NCBI RefSeq assembly: GCF_018449655.1
Contig: NZ_JAAVUX010000010.1
Coordinates: 62,001 to 126,000 of the forward strand
Direction of reading: 5' to 3'
Source of the DNA: Pseudomonas sp. dw_358
GTDB taxonomy: Bacteria > Pseudomonadota > Gammaproteobacteria > Pseudomonadales > Pseudomonadaceae
Length of the DNA stretch: 64,000 nt
Positions 49,001 to 58,613 of the stretch are shown in pieces. The notes beneath the pieces are model-generated. The model did no database searches. It saw only the letters and a program-made list of their open reading frames with translations, and was not told the DNA's origin. The number at the start of each line of letters is the position of its first letter. The stretch's first letter is position 1. Both the position numbers and the translations under genes were made by a program.

Positions 49001-50626
49001 TTAAATTGTGAATCGCGACACAAGTGTGCTCAGACCCGCCGCCAGGCGCGACAGCTCATGGCTGGCGGCGCTGGTCTGCTGGGCACCGGTGGCCGACTGG
49101 TTGGCCAGGTCGCGGATGTTGACCAGGTTGCGGTCTACCTCCCGCGCCACCTGGGCCTGCTCTTCCGAGGCGCTGGCGATCACCAGGTTGCGCTCGTTGA
49201 TCATGGCGATGGAATCGGTGATCTGCTGCAGGGCGCCACCGGCCGCCTCAGCCATTTCCAGGGTGCTTTGGCTAAGCTGACTGTTCTGCGCCATGGAACT
49301 GACTGCCTCGCCCGTGCCGTTCTGGATCCCGGCGACCATCTGCTCGATTTCACGGGTGGACTGCTGGGTGCGATGGGCCAGTGCCCGCACCTCGTCGGCC
49401 ACCACGGCAAAACCGCGTCCGGCATCCCCGGCGCGGGCGGCTTCGATGGCGGCGTTGAGCGCCAGCAGGTTGGTTTGTTCAGCAATGGCGCGGATCACGT
49501 CCAGCACCTTGCCGATATCACGGCCCTGGGCGGCCAGCCCCTGGATCAGGGTCGAGGTGCGCTGCAGGTCAGTATTCATGGTCTGGATCGCACTGACCGT
49601 GTCGCCGACCCGGTCACGGCCCTGCATGGCCACGCGGCTGGAGTCCTGAGAGGCCTCGGAGGTGGAAACGGCGTTGCGCGCCACCTCCTCGACGGCGCTG
49701 GTCATTTCATTGACCGCAGTGGCTGCCTGCTCGATTTCGTTGTTCTGCTGGGTCAGGCCTCGGGAGGCTTCTTCAGTCACCGCACTCAGTTGGGTGGAGG
49801 CCGATGCCAGCTGGGTGGCCGAGCCGGCGATCTGCTCCAGGGTCTGGCGAAGGCTGCCTTGCATCTGCGCCAGGGCACCGAGCAGGCGGGCCGGCTCGTC
49901 GCTGCCCTGCGCATCGATGCGCTGGCTGAGGTTGCCGGCGGCGATCCGCTGGGCGGCCGCCAGTGCCTGGGTCAAGGGCGCGACAATGCTGCGAGTCAGC
50001 AGCCAGGCCAGCAGCACCGTGGCCACGCACGCGGCCAGGGCAATCATGATGACGGTCCAGTTGGCGGTGTCATAACGGGCTGCGGCCAGCTTGTCGGCCG
50101 CGATCGCTCCGGACTTGTTGATGGCCACCAGTTGATTCAACTGATCGCCCATCTGATCCGTCCCGGCCTTGACCTTGGTGTTGATCAGGTCGCGCATGGC
50201 CTCCAGCTTATTGTCGCGGGACAAGGCAAGCATCTCGTTCTGTGCCTGCAGATAGGCGTCGAGGCTGGCGCTGAAGGCCTTGTACACCGTCGCTTCCTCG
50301 CCGTCGAAAGGCAACGCGGCGTAGCTGGCTTGCGCTTCCTTGAGCTTGCCCACCAACTCGGCGGCACGCCGATCGGTCTCGGCCAGAGCGGCCGGTTCGC
50401 GGTTGACCAGAATCCGGAACGACATGATGCGCAAGCGCAGCACGTCTTCGATCAAGTTGCCCAGGTAGCCGACGCTGGGCAACTGGTTGCCGACAATGTC
50501 CACCGAGGCCTGACGAACCATGCTCATGCGGTTGGAGGCAAAGCCGGCCAACCCGATCAACAGCACGGTGATGACGGCAAAACCGAGGAACGCGCGAGGC
50601 GCAATGTTGAGGGTTCTCAAAGACAT
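49001..50626 (-). CDS. Methyl-accepting chemotaxis protein (4-helix-bundle sensor)
   Basis: 541 residues. Membrane helix 1 (about 13-31) is followed by a periplasmic four-helix-bundle sensor (about 32-188, consistent with 4HB_MCP), helix 2 ([21 protein letters not shown]), a HAMP domain ([19 protein letters not shown]) and a long cytoplasmic signalling hairpin. The highly conserved hairpin tip is [20 protein letters not shown]. The C-terminus lacks an obvious CheR/CheB-tethering pentapeptide. The ligand is unknown; neighbouring aruH could hint at an amino acid, but genes are not co-regulated by any visible evidence. A FliA-like -10 lies 85 bases upstream. Confidence 0.9.
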   Translation of the reverse strand: MSLRTLNIAPRAFLGFAVITVLLIGLAGFASNRMSMVRQASVDIVGNQLPSVGYLGNLIEDVLRLRIMSFRILVNREPAALAETDRRAAELVGKLKEAQASYAALPFDGEEATVYKAFSASLDAYLQAQNEMLALSRDNKLEAMRDLINTKVKAGTDQMGDQLNQLVAINKSGAIAADKLAAARYDTANWTVIMIALAACVATVLLAWLLTRSIVAPLTQALAAAQRIAAGNLSQRIDAQGSDEPARLLGALAQMQGSLRQTLEQIAGSATQLASASTQLSAVTEEASRGLTQQNNEIEQAATAVNEMTSAVEEVARNAVSTSEASQDSSRVAMQGRDRVGDTVSAIQTMNTDLQRTSTLIQGLAAQGRDIGKVLDVIRAIAEQTNLLALNAAIEAARAGDAGRGFAVVADEVRALAHRTQQSTREIEQMVAGIQNGTGEAVSSMAQNSQLSQSTLEMAEAAGGALQQITDSIAMINERNLVIASASEEQAQVAREVDRNLVNIRDLANQSATGAQQTSAASHELSRLAAGLSTLVSRFTI

Positions 50627-51055
50627 GGCAGGGTACCTTGAAGGGTCAAGCAAACCATTTTTTGCGGCGCTGAATCAGCGCTCGTGAAAATGCTGTGTTA
50701 CACCTTGGGGGTATCGGCTTCATGCGCCTGAAATGAAGGGGTTGCGCCAAATATTTCAGGTTGCTACGCAACGACTCAGGCTGAGTGGCTGAAGTACAAG
50801 CCGCGGGTAACTTAGTATCAATTTACTGGCACTTTTACTTATTGTTTCCGTTGGTCGGGCCACGGCTGACCACGATCAATAAATACGGGAAAAGTTGTGC
50901 AACAGGACGAAATATTCACAAATTTTTCGTGGGTGGGTGCTACGTTTAAGTTCTGTCTCGCTGCACGTCACCGGCACGATCATCGGACAGGTTAACGCTC
51001 TGGTCTTCCCTGCCAGCGGCTGTATTACGCCGCTTTCTCAGTCAAGGTGGGCACC
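50627..51055. other. 429-base intergenic region between chemoreceptor and DUF1652 genes
   Basis: No gene is seen. The sequence is markedly A+T-richer than its surroundings, especially 50810-50950, and serves as a divergent promoter region. It contains the FliA-like motif at 50711-50737 for the chemoreceptor. No confident promoter was found for the DUF1652 gene. Confidence 0.6.
50711..50737 (-). promoter_or_regulatory. FliA-like promoter of the chemoreceptor gene
   Basis: On the minus strand GCCGATAC (50711-50718) matches the sigma-28 -10 at 7 of 8 positions. At the expected 11-base spacing lies TTCATTTC (50730-50737), a poor -35. Chemoreceptor genes in Pseudomonas are often FliA-dependent, which raises the likelihood. 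Confidence 0.4.
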
Positions 51056-51316
51056 ATGAACAAGATGACGTTTCCCAATGCGTGCCAGGTCATGCGCTGG
51101 CACTTTCACCCCATGGGCTTCGAAGCCAGCATGGACGCGCCCAGCAGTATGGTGGCGCGGCTGTTCGACCGTGCCAGTGGCGAGACGGTGATCGCCATCG
51201 CCGGCCTGCCCTGTGCGACGGTGATGAATGCGGCCGATGTGGAGCGCATCATCGAAGCCGTCGAGGCCGAACTGGAAGCCTTTGTACCGCCACGCTTGCT
51301 GTCGGCCGTCAACTGA
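51056..51316 (+). CDS. DUF1652 family protein
   Basis: 86 residues. The pattern FPNACQVMRWHFHPMGFEASM followed by ARLFDRASGETVIAIAGLPC and a C-terminal acidic helix matches the DUF1652 family, which is largely limited to Pseudomonas. It is soluble, with no signal peptide. Function is unknown. ATG 51056 follows AAGG at a suitable distance; an in-frame GTG at 51047 is an alternative. Its last eight bases overlap the end of the convergent helicase gene. Confidence 0.82.
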   Translation: MNKMTFPNACQVMRWHFHPMGFEASMDAPSSMVARLFDRASGETVIAIAGLPCATVMNAADVERIIEAVEAELEAFVPPRLLSAVN

Positions 51317-53588
51317 ACGCATCCCCTTGGCTGCGCAAATCCGTGAAAAACACTGTGTCGTTCGGCACCCTTGCGCTGGCTGCCGTCACCCCGGCCTGCT
51401 CGCGGCGCGTCGGTGGTGGCACGTACCAATAGCAGTGCCCCACAGCCCGGGTGATTCCCACGTAAGCCAGGCGTAGCACTTCATCGCGCTGGGCCGCATC
51501 GTAGCCATCGACCTGCCCAGTGCCTGCCAGGCCAGCCAGGCGGTACACCTCATTGCGATAGGGCGACGAGGCAGCGTACGTGCAGTCCCCCAACAGAAAC
51601 ACGGCATCGGCCTGCAAGCCTTTGGCGCTGTGAACGCTCATCAAGCGGATCTGCCGTTGCTCGATGGGACGCTGGCCATCGGCAAGAATAATTTCGTTTA
51701 CTTCATTATCAATCAATGACTTATCGGATACTCCTCGAAAGAGTATGAGAACCGAATGCCCTTGCCGATGATGCTCCCGCAAGCGCTGGCTCAGGTGCTG
51801 CCCATCACGCCCCAGCACCTGCACGGCTGTGGCTGGCGGCAGATGTACGCCAGCGGCGCTGGCCTTCTTGCCCGGCAATGATCTCACGGGGCGTACCAAG
51901 TGCTCGGCCGCATCGATGATCATCTGCTGGCTGCGGTAGTTGTCGCTGAGCAACACCCGGGTGGTGCTGGACGCGGGGAACTCCTGCTCGAACGCCAGGA
52001 AGTAATGGGTGGAACTGCCACGCCAACCGTAGATGGACTGCCAGTCATCCCCCACGCACAACAACGATGTCTGCGCCGCCTGCGAAGGCTGCGCCACACG
52101 GGCACGGCGCCGCGCCTCGGCGAGACTGGCCCGCAGCCAGCTGACAATCTGTGGCGAGATGTCTTGAAACTCATCCACCAACACGTGCGTCATGGGAGCG
52201 ATCAGGGCATCGGGCAGCCGTTCGAGGTGCTGCGGCGCGCCTTCGCCCAGCAAGGCGAACAGCGTGTTGTAGGTCATGATGGGCGGGGTCTGCTGGCGCA
52301 GCGCCTGATTGAAGGCCGGCCAGAAGTGCGCCAAAGCCTGGAAGAACAGCCGATCCGGACCCAAGGCATCGGCATCCATGGCCGCAATGGCACTGGCCAC
52401 GTCCAGCCCCAGGTTTTCGATGAAACTGGCACTGGCGAAGAATGCATCCAGCAATGGCGCCCCGGCCTGATCACCGGCCACCTGATAATCGAAGCCGGGA
52501 CCGGACACCGAACTGCCGGCCAACGCCCCCCAAAGGCGCCGTCCCTCATCGTAGTTATCCAGCCAGATCAGAGGCTTATCGCAGAATGCCTGAAACAGAG
52601 TGCGCTTTACCGCCCATTCGGCGCGCACACTGAGCTTGGCTCCAGGGCGGCTCATCTGTGGATTTTGCGCAGGGTCCAGGCCCAGCACCACCCAGGCGTC
52701 CAGTTCGGCGATGTAGCCATGGCAATGGAATGGGCTGCCATTGATGCTGACGGTACGACGGTCCGGTTCGATGCCTTCGATGGGCCAGACGCCTGCACGG
52801 TACCAGTGGTCTTCGATCAGGTCGCACAGCTCCTCGTCGCGACGGGCGGCCAGTTCGGTGACCACGGCGCGCTTCTTCACCTCCGGGTGCTCAGGGCTGA
52901 GCCGCTTGAGCCGCAGGGTGTGCAGACGCAGTGCTCCTATCCGTGCGCGAAAGTCCGGGTCGCGGTTGAGCAGTTCGCTGTAGCAGGCGTTCATCAGGCT
53001 GCGCTGAGCCTCGTTGATACGCAGGTCGAAGGGGTTGCCGGTACCGGCACCGAGCGTCTCGAACACGCGTACGTCCGCAAGCCCCGGCAAGCTGTGGACT
53101 TGCGGCAGCAGGCGGGAGTGAAAGGTGCGCACAGTCCCTTGCGCCTGCCCATTTGAAATATTTATTTCCCACAGATCAAACAGTTGCACCATCTTCTTGA
53201 TGAAGTCTTTACGTGATTCACGGGTAAACGTAATGACCGTGATGCTGTCCAGCGAATAGCCCAGGTAGTGATGCATGACCAACAGCCGCATGGCCAGCGA
53301 GGTGGACTTGCCCGAGCCGGCACCGGCCATCACTGTGGTTGCCGGCGCCTGACTGAAGATCATCTTCCACTGAGCGGCGCTGGGTTGGGCGTGTTCCGGC
53401 AGCCGTTGAGCAGCGTCGGCCTTGATGCGCTTCCTCAGCCCGGGGGTCAGGGCGAACTTCCAGTCGTCGAACAGCATGAACGGCGCGGGCTCGCCTTCAT
53501 CGACCCTGGCGGGTGTATTGTCGGCAGGTGCGGTCTTTTCACCGAACAGACGAGAAGCCCAGCGCTGCAGGAAGGGGGAAGACGACAT
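51309..53588 (-). CDS. UvrD/Rep-family superfamily 1 DNA helicase
   Basis: 759 residues. Helicase motifs occur in order: Q motif around SAAQWKMIFS, Walker A AGAGSGKSTS (near residue 90), Ia TFTRESR, II LVDEFQDIS, III GDDWQSIYGWRGSS, IV LSDNYRS, V SVHSAKGLQADAVFLLG and VI LAYVGITRA. A region of about 170 residues with no clear helicase similarity (about 225-395) is inserted between motifs Ia and II. All catalytic residues are intact, so the protein is a likely 3'-5' helicase or translocase. It is not UvrD itself: the N-terminal 70 residues are unrelated, and the layout is nearer HelD-like helicase IV. It stands alone on its strand. Confidence 0.85.
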   Translation of the reverse strand: MSSSPFLQRWASRLFGEKTAPADNTPARVDEGEPAPFMLFDDWKFALTPGLRKRIKADAAQRLPEHAQPSAAQWKMIFSQAPATTVMAGAGSGKSTSLAMRLLVMHHYLGYSLDSITVITFTRESRKDFIKKMVQLFDLWEINISNGQAQGTVRTFHSRLLPQVHSLPGLADVRVFETLGAGTGNPFDLRINEAQRSLMNACYSELLNRDPDFRARIGALRLHTLRLKRLSPEHPEVKKRAVVTELAARRDEELCDLIEDHWYRAGVWPIEGIEPDRRTVSINGSPFHCHGYIAELDAWVVLGLDPAQNPQMSRPGAKLSVRAEWAVKRTLFQAFCDKPLIWLDNYDEGRRLWGALAGSSVSGPGFDYQVAGDQAGAPLLDAFFASASFIENLGLDVASAIAAMDADALGPDRLFFQALAHFWPAFNQALRQQTPPIMTYNTLFALLGEGAPQHLERLPDALIAPMTHVLVDEFQDISPQIVSWLRASLAEARRRARVAQPSQAAQTSLLCVGDDWQSIYGWRGSSTHYFLAFEQEFPASSTTRVLLSDNYRSQQMIIDAAEHLVRPVRSLPGKKASAAGVHLPPATAVQVLGRDGQHLSQRLREHHRQGHSVLILFRGVSDKSLIDNEVNEIILADGQRPIEQRQIRLMSVHSAKGLQADAVFLLGDCTYAASSPYRNEVYRLAGLAGTGQVDGYDAAQRDEVLRLAYVGITRAVGHCYWYVPPPTRREQAGVTAASARVPNDTVFFTDLRSQGDAFS

Positions 53589-53788
53589 GAAGGCTCCAAC
53601 GGCGACATTTGAACGGGTATGGCTGATGAATCAATGAATTAGTGCACTATGCCACAGTGCAACCTGAAGTCTGATATCAGAATATTCGATCACTCCTTGC
53701 CATTCTTTGCGCTTTTTACTCGACACGCCGTATTGGAAGATAGGTGCTCGGTGATGTGTCGACTGCCGAGCCTTTCAATGGAGTCCCC

Positions 53789-54487
53789 ATGCTGCAACTC
53801 AGACCGTTCAACAGCCTCGGCGCCGCCAATCATGGCTGGCTCGACGCGCACCATCATTTCTCGTTCGCCAGCTACCACGACCCCCGGCGCATGCACTGGG
53901 GCAACCTGCGGGTGTGGAACGACGACGTCATCGCCTCCGGCACCGGCTTCCCCCAGCACCCGCATCGGGACATGGAAATCATCACCTACGTGCGCGAAGG
54001 CGCCATCACCCATCAGGACAACCTGGGCAACCAGGGCCGTACCGAAGCGGGCGACGTACAGGTGATGAGTGCCGGCACCGGCATCGCCCACAGCGAGTAC
54101 AACCTGGAGGATGGCCCGACGCGCATTTTCCAGATCTGGATCATCCCCGACAAGACCGGCGAAGCGCCGTCGTGGGGTGCCCGACCGTTTCCCAAGGGCG
54201 AACGCAACGAAGGCTTCGTGACCCTGGCCAGCGGCCGTGCGGAGGATGACCAGAGCCTGCGCATCCGTGCCGACGCGCGGCTGGTGGCCGCCACACTCAA
54301 GGCTGGCGAAACGGCCGAATACGCCTTGGGCGCCGGTCGCCGCGCCTATTTGGTACCCGCCACCGGCCTGATCGACGTCAACGGCGTGCAAGCCGCCGAG
54401 CGCGATGGCGTGGCCGTGGAAGACGAGCGTGTGCTGCGAGTGACAGCGCTGCAGGACAGCGAGATCGTATTGGTGGATGTGGCTTGA
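53789..54487 (+). CDS. Pirin family protein (YhhW type)
   Basis: 232 residues, bicupin pirin. The N-terminal cupin has the metal-binding histidines in FPQHPHRDMEIITYV and then GAITHQDN, with HSEYN completing the site. The C-terminal cupin is degenerate. Relatives show quercetin 2,3-dioxygenase activity in vitro or act as redox-linked transcription cofactors; the true substrate is unknown. GGAG at 53780-53783 supports ATG 53789, and the earlier in-frame start at 53744 has no ribosome site. A REPIN element follows the stop. Confidence 0.9.
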   Translation: MLQLRPFNSLGAANHGWLDAHHHFSFASYHDPRRMHWGNLRVWNDDVIASGTGFPQHPHRDMEIITYVREGAITHQDNLGNQGRTEAGDVQVMSAGTGIAHSEYNLEDGPTRIFQIWIIPDKTGEAPSWGARPFPKGERNEGFVTLASGRAEDDQSLRIRADARLVAATLKAGETAEYALGAGRRAYLVPATGLIDVNGVQAAERDGVAVEDERVLRVTALQDSEIVLVDVA

Positions 54488-54490
54488 AGC

Positions 54491-54578
54491 CTGCAGGACC
54501 GAGCTTGCTCGAGATAGCGACACTGCCTGGGCACCGGAATTCTCCTGGGCAGATTCCCGAGCAAGGGCGGTCCTGCAG
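54491..54578. repeat. REPIN-like pair of inverted REP sequences
   Basis: CTGCAGGACCGAGCTTGCTC (54491-54510) faces GAGCAAGGGCGGTCCTGCAG (54559-54578), an inverted pair with perfect outer arms CTGCAGGACC/GGTCCTGCAG. The core is the same family as the element at 27427-27518. It fills the gap between convergent pirin and pgm genes and could fold as a two-way terminator. Confidence 0.7.
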
Positions 54579-54587
54579 CAGGTTCGA

Positions 54588-56228
54588 TCAGGAAATGGCG
54601 GTGTCCACCAACACCTGCGCCTCAGCCACCAGACGCTGCAGGTGCGCGTCATCGACAAAGCTTTCGGCGTAGATCTTGTAGATGTCTTCGGTGCCCGACG
54701 GCCGTGCGGCGAACCAGCCGTTGGCGGTGCTGACTTTCAAGCCGCCGATGGCCTGGTTGTTGCCCGGTGCGTGGCTGAGGATCTGTTCGATCGGCTCGCC
54801 TGCCAACTCCTTGGACGTGACCTGCTCGGGAGACAGCTTGCCCAGCGCGGCTTTCTGCTGTGGGTTGGCCTTGGCCTCGACGCGAGTCGAGTAAGGCGTG
54901 CCCAGAGCGGCCGTCAGGTCCTGGTACAGCTGGCTGGGATCCTTGCCTTGGGTGGCGGTCATCTCGGCCGCCAGCAGCGACGGGATCAGGCCGTCCTTGT
55001 CGGTGCTCCAGACCGTGCCGTCGCGGCGCAGAAAGGAGGCACCCGCGCTTTCCTCCCCGCCAAACCCCAAGGACCCGTCAAACAGACCGTCGGCAAAATA
55101 CTTGAAGCCCACTGGCACTTCGTACAGGCGACGGCCCAGACGCGCAGTGACGCGGTCGATCAGGCCGCTGCTGACCACGGTCTTGCCCACGGCCGCATCG
55201 CTGCGCCATTGCGGGCGATGGCGGTACAGGTAATCGATGGCCACGGCCAGGTAGTTGTTCGGCGCCAACAGGCCGCCGCTCGGGGTGACGATGCCGTGAC
55301 GGTCATGGTCCGGGTCGCAGGCAAAGGCTACGTCGAAACGGTCCTTGAGGCCGATCAGACCTTGCATCGCGTAGGGCGAGGACGGGTCCATGCGGATCTG
55401 TCCGTCCCAGTCCACGCTCATGAAGCGGAACGTCGGGTCGACGTTGGGGTTGACCACGGTCAGGTCAAGCGTGTGGTGCTCGGCGATGGCTGTCCAGTAA
55501 CGCACCCCGGCGCCGCCCAGCGGGTCGACGCCCAGGCGCAGACCGGCCTTGCGAATCGCATCGAAGTCAATGACGTTGATCAGGTCCGCCACGTAGGTGT
55601 TGAGGTAATCATGGCGGTGGGTGGTGTTGGCCTTCAGGGCCTTTTCGTAGCTGATGCGCTTGACGCCCTTGAGGCCCTCGCCCAGCAGTTCGTTGGCCTT
55701 GGCCTCGATCCACTTGGTGACGTCGGTATCGGCCGGGCCGCCGTTGGGCGGGTTGTATTTGAAGCCACCGCTCTGGGGCGGGTTGTGCGACGGCGTGATC
55801 ACCACGCCATCGGCCAGTCCACGTTCGCGGCCGCGGTTATAGCAGATGATCGCGTGGGACACCGCCGGCGTCGGCGTGTATTCGTCGTCGGCGGCAATCA
55901 TCACCTGCACGCCGTTGGCGGCAAACACTTCCAGGGCACTGGCGCCCGCCGGGGTGGACAAGGCGTGAGTGTCGATACCGACGAACAGCGGGCCATCAAT
56001 GCCCTTGGTCTGACGGTACAGGCAGATGGCCTGGCTGATCGCCAGCACGTGTCCTTCGTTGAAGCTTGAATCGAATGAACTGCCACGGTGGCCGGACGTA
56101 CCGAAGGCGACGCGTTGCGTGGACACGGCCGCGTCGGGTTGGGCGGTGTAATAGGCAGTGACCAGTCGCGGGATGTCGACCAGCAACTCGGCGGGAGCAG
56201 GTTTGCCCGCAAACGGACTGAGCTTCAT
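54588..56228 (-). CDS. pgm: Phosphoglucomutase, alpha-D-glucose phosphate-specific
   Basis: 546 residues, the usual length for bacterial Pgm. The phosphoserine loop is [16 protein letters not shown], the metal loop is DPDHDRHG, and the sugar-binding GGEESAG loop and the phosphate-binding [10 protein letters not shown] loop near the C-terminus are intact. It interconverts glucose-1-phosphate and glucose-6-phosphate for glycogen, trehalose and envelope sugar synthesis. It lies 99 bases downstream of the helicase-nuclease gene on the same strand and probably has its own promoter in that gap. Confidence 0.95.
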   Translation of the reverse strand: MKLSPFAGKPAPAELLVDIPRLVTAYYTAQPDAAVSTQRVAFGTSGHRGSSFDSSFNEGHVLAISQAICLYRQTKGIDGPLFVGIDTHALSTPAGASALEVFAANGVQVMIAADDEYTPTPAVSHAIICYNRGRERGLADGVVITPSHNPPQSGGFKYNPPNGGPADTDVTKWIEAKANELLGEGLKGVKRISYEKALKANTTHRHDYLNTYVADLINVIDFDAIRKAGLRLGVDPLGGAGVRYWTAIAEHHTLDLTVVNPNVDPTFRFMSVDWDGQIRMDPSSPYAMQGLIGLKDRFDVAFACDPDHDRHGIVTPSGGLLAPNNYLAVAIDYLYRHRPQWRSDAAVGKTVVSSGLIDRVTARLGRRLYEVPVGFKYFADGLFDGSLGFGGEESAGASFLRRDGTVWSTDKDGLIPSLLAAEMTATQGKDPSQLYQDLTAALGTPYSTRVEAKANPQQKAALGKLSPEQVTSKELAGEPIEQILSHAPGNNQAIGGLKVSTANGWFAARPSGTEDIYKIYAESFVDDAHLQRLVAEAQVLVDTAIS

Positions 56229-56327
56229 GCAAAACCTCGGGTACAGAAAGATGACGGTGAATGATCGGGTGACAGTTTACTGGCACTTTGACCCCTGTGC
56301 CCGCTGTTGTATCCCCCGGCCCGATAA

Positions 56328-58613
56328 TTATTCCACCGGCGCTGCCAGTTGCCACCAGCGCGGGAACAGCTGTTGGACCTTGGCTTGCGCAAAACGGTCA
56401 TCGATCAGCACCACCACACCCTCGTCGTCGACGCCACGGATCACCCGGCCTGCGGCCTGCACCACTTTCTGCAAGCCCGGATACAGGTAGGCATAATCGT
56501 AACCGGCGCCAAAGATAGCGCCCATGCGCTGCTTGATCTGTTCATTGACCGGGTTGAACTGGGGCAACCCGAGGGTGGCGACAAACGCGCCGATCAGGCG
56601 CTTGCCCGGCAGGTCGATCCCTTCGCCGAACGCACCGCCCAGCACCGCAAAGCCAATGCCTTGAGTGTGTTCGGCAAATTGCCCGAGAAAATCGCGGCGG
56701 GCGCCCTCATCCATCTTCGGCTTTTGCAGCCAGAGCGCAATCGCCGGGTAACGGACGGCCATCAGCGTGGCCACTTGCTGCAAGTACTCGAAGCTGCTGA
56801 AAAAGGCCAGGTAGTTGCCTGTTGCCTCGGCGAACTGCTCGGCCATCAACTCGACGATGGGCACCAGCGAGCGCTCCCGATGGGCATAGCGGGTGGAGAT
56901 GTGATCGGCGATGCGTACTTGCAATTGCGCGGCGTTGAAGGGTGACGCCACGTCGACCCAGGCACAGTCGGCCGGCAGCCCCAACAGGTCCTGGTAGTAG
57001 CGGCGCGGGCTCAGCGTGGCGGAAAACAGCACGCTGCTGCGGGGGGCCTTGAGCCGAGGTGCCAGCAACGGCGCCGGCACCACGTTGCGCAGGCACAGGG
57101 TGGCCTGGCGCTTGCGCCCTGCCCCTTCTCGTACGGTGATATCGAACAGGTAGTGCTCGTCGAACAGCTCCGCGACCCGGGTGAACTGCAAGGCCTCGAA
57201 GTAGAAGTCCAGCAGGGAGCGGTCCAGGCTCAGGGGGTTTTCGTTCATTTCGTCGCCGATCAGCGACACGCAGCGCAGCAAGGTCAGCAGGAATTTGTCG
57301 GGCAACGCAGTACGGGCCTGGTAGGGCGTCAGCTGGTCCTTGCAGAGGGCGTTCCATTCACGGTTCAGCCGTTGCAGGGCGGTCTTGAGCCGTGCCGGCG
57401 GCGCCTTGCGCAAGGCTTGCAGGCGCCACGGGTCGAGGCTGGCGCTGTACATCTGGCGGGCGCGGTCGACCAGGTTGTGGGCCTCGTCCACCAGCAGCGC
57501 CAGGTTCCATTGGTTGGCCTGGGCCAGCCCCATGAGCAAGGCGGTGAGGTCGAAATAGTAGTTGTAGTCGCCTACCACCACATCAACCCAGCGGGCCAGC
57601 TCCTGGCTCAGGTAGTACGGGCACACCTGATGGGCCAGGGCGACCTCGCGCACACTGGCCTGGTCCAGCAGCGGCCGCTTCAGGGCGGCCACGCGGGCAG
57701 CAGGCAGGCGATCGTAAAAGCCCTTGGCCAACGGACAGGCATCACCATGGCAGGCCTTGTCCGGGTATTCGCAGGCCTTGTCCCGGGCCACCAGTTCCAA
57801 CCCGCGCAACGCCAGCCCAGGCTGGCTGCGCACGACTTGCTGGAGGGCGTCCAGGGCCAGTTGGCGGCCAGGGGTCTTGGCGGTCAGAAAGTAGATCTTG
57901 TCCAACTGCTGCGGGACCATGGCCTTGAGCAGCGGGAACAGCGTGGCCAGGGTCTTGCCGATGCCGGTGGTGGCCTGGGCCAGCAGGCAGCGTCCGGTGC
58001 TGGCCGCCTTGTACACGGTTTCGGCGAGGTCGCGCTGGCCGGTGCGAAAGTCCGCATAAGGGAACCGTAGCTCGCGCAGGCCTTGATCGCGCTCGGCCAG
58101 GCGCTTCAACTCCGGACGGGCGAAGGCCAGAAAGACCTCGCACTGCGCCTCGAACCAGCGCTTGAGGGCCTCGCGGCTCCAGGGTTCTTCGATCAGGGTC
58201 TGACGGTCGCTGTCGACGTCCAGGTAGACCAATGCCAGGCGCAGCTCGGGCAAGCCCAGTTGATCGGCCAGCAGCCAGCCGTACATCCGCGCCTGAGCCC
58301 AGTGCAGCTGGCGATGATTGTCCGGCTGGCGACTCAAGTCGCCCCGGTAGGTCTTGATTTCCTCCAGGCGATTGAGCACTGGGTCGTAACCGTCGGCACG
58401 CCCACGCACCTGCAGTTCGGCGTATTGGCCACTGAGGCTGACCTCGCTCTGGTAGCCCGCGCCGCGCCCGGCAGCCACCCGGCGATGGCCGGCCATGCCC
58501 TCCTGGGCTGTGGGCGACGGGGTGAAGCGCAGGTCCAGGTCGCCGACCTTGGCGGTGAACTCGCACAGGGCCCGTACCGCCACCGGGTAGCTCAGGCGCA
58601 CGCGGTGTCCCAC
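56328..58613 (-). CDS. PD-(D/E)XK nuclease fused to an XPD/DinG-type Fe-S helicase
   Basis: 761 residues. Residues about 1-150 form a Cas4/RecB-type nuclease: D74 in GRADG, E85-x-K87 in EEIKTY and the QxxxY motif Q107/Y111. The helicase follows: Walker A TTGIGKT (215-221), four cysteines C281, C288, C293 and C331 placed as in the XPD Fe-S cluster, DEAH at 376-379, and late motifs around AFGEGIDLPGKRL and QAAGRVIRG. It is a likely 5'-3' helicase. The GTG start at 58613 overlaps the upstream FAN1-like gene by 22 bases, so the two are co-translated. The pairing suggests joint processing of cross-linked or stalled DNA. DinG proper lacks such a nuclease head. Confidence 0.85.
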   Translation of the reverse strand: MGHRVRLSYPVAVRALCEFTAKVGDLDLRFTPSPTAQEGMAGHRRVAAGRGAGYQSEVSLSGQYAELQVRGRADGYDPVLNRLEEIKTYRGDLSRQPDNHRQLHWAQARMYGWLLADQLGLPELRLALVYLDVDSDRQTLIEEPWSREALKRWFEAQCEVFLAFARPELKRLAERDQGLRELRFPYADFRTGQRDLAETVYKAASTGRCLLAQATTGIGKTLATLFPLLKAMVPQQLDKIYFLTAKTPGRQLALDALQQVVRSQPGLALRGLELVARDKACEYPDKACHGDACPLAKGFYDRLPAARVAALKRPLLDQASVREVALAHQVCPYYLSQELARWVDVVVGDYNYYFDLTALLMGLAQANQWNLALLVDEAHNLVDRARQMYSASLDPWRLQALRKAPPARLKTALQRLNREWNALCKDQLTPYQARTALPDKFLLTLLRCVSLIGDEMNENPLSLDRSLLDFYFEALQFTRVAELFDEHYLFDITVREGAGRKRQATLCLRNVVPAPLLAPRLKAPRSSVLFSATLSPRRYYQDLLGLPADCAWVDVASPFNAAQLQVRIADHISTRYAHRERSLVPIVELMAEQFAEATGNYLAFFSSFEYLQQVATLMAVRYPAIALWLQKPKMDEGARRDFLGQFAEHTQGIGFAVLGGAFGEGIDLPGKRLIGAFVATLGLPQFNPVNEQIKQRMGAIFGAGYDYAYLYPGLQKVVQAAGRVIRGVDDEGVVVLIDDRFAQAKVQQLFPRWWQLAAPVE

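Noticed and set aside
50823-50846. Possible sigma-54 promoter (TGGCAC near the DUF1652 gene)
   Set aside because: The required GC at the -12 position with proper spacing is missing.
53643-53661. 6-bp inverted repeat TGCACT/AGTGCA between helicase and pirin genes
   Set aside because: Too short and without a linked promoter; it does not resemble a LexA box.
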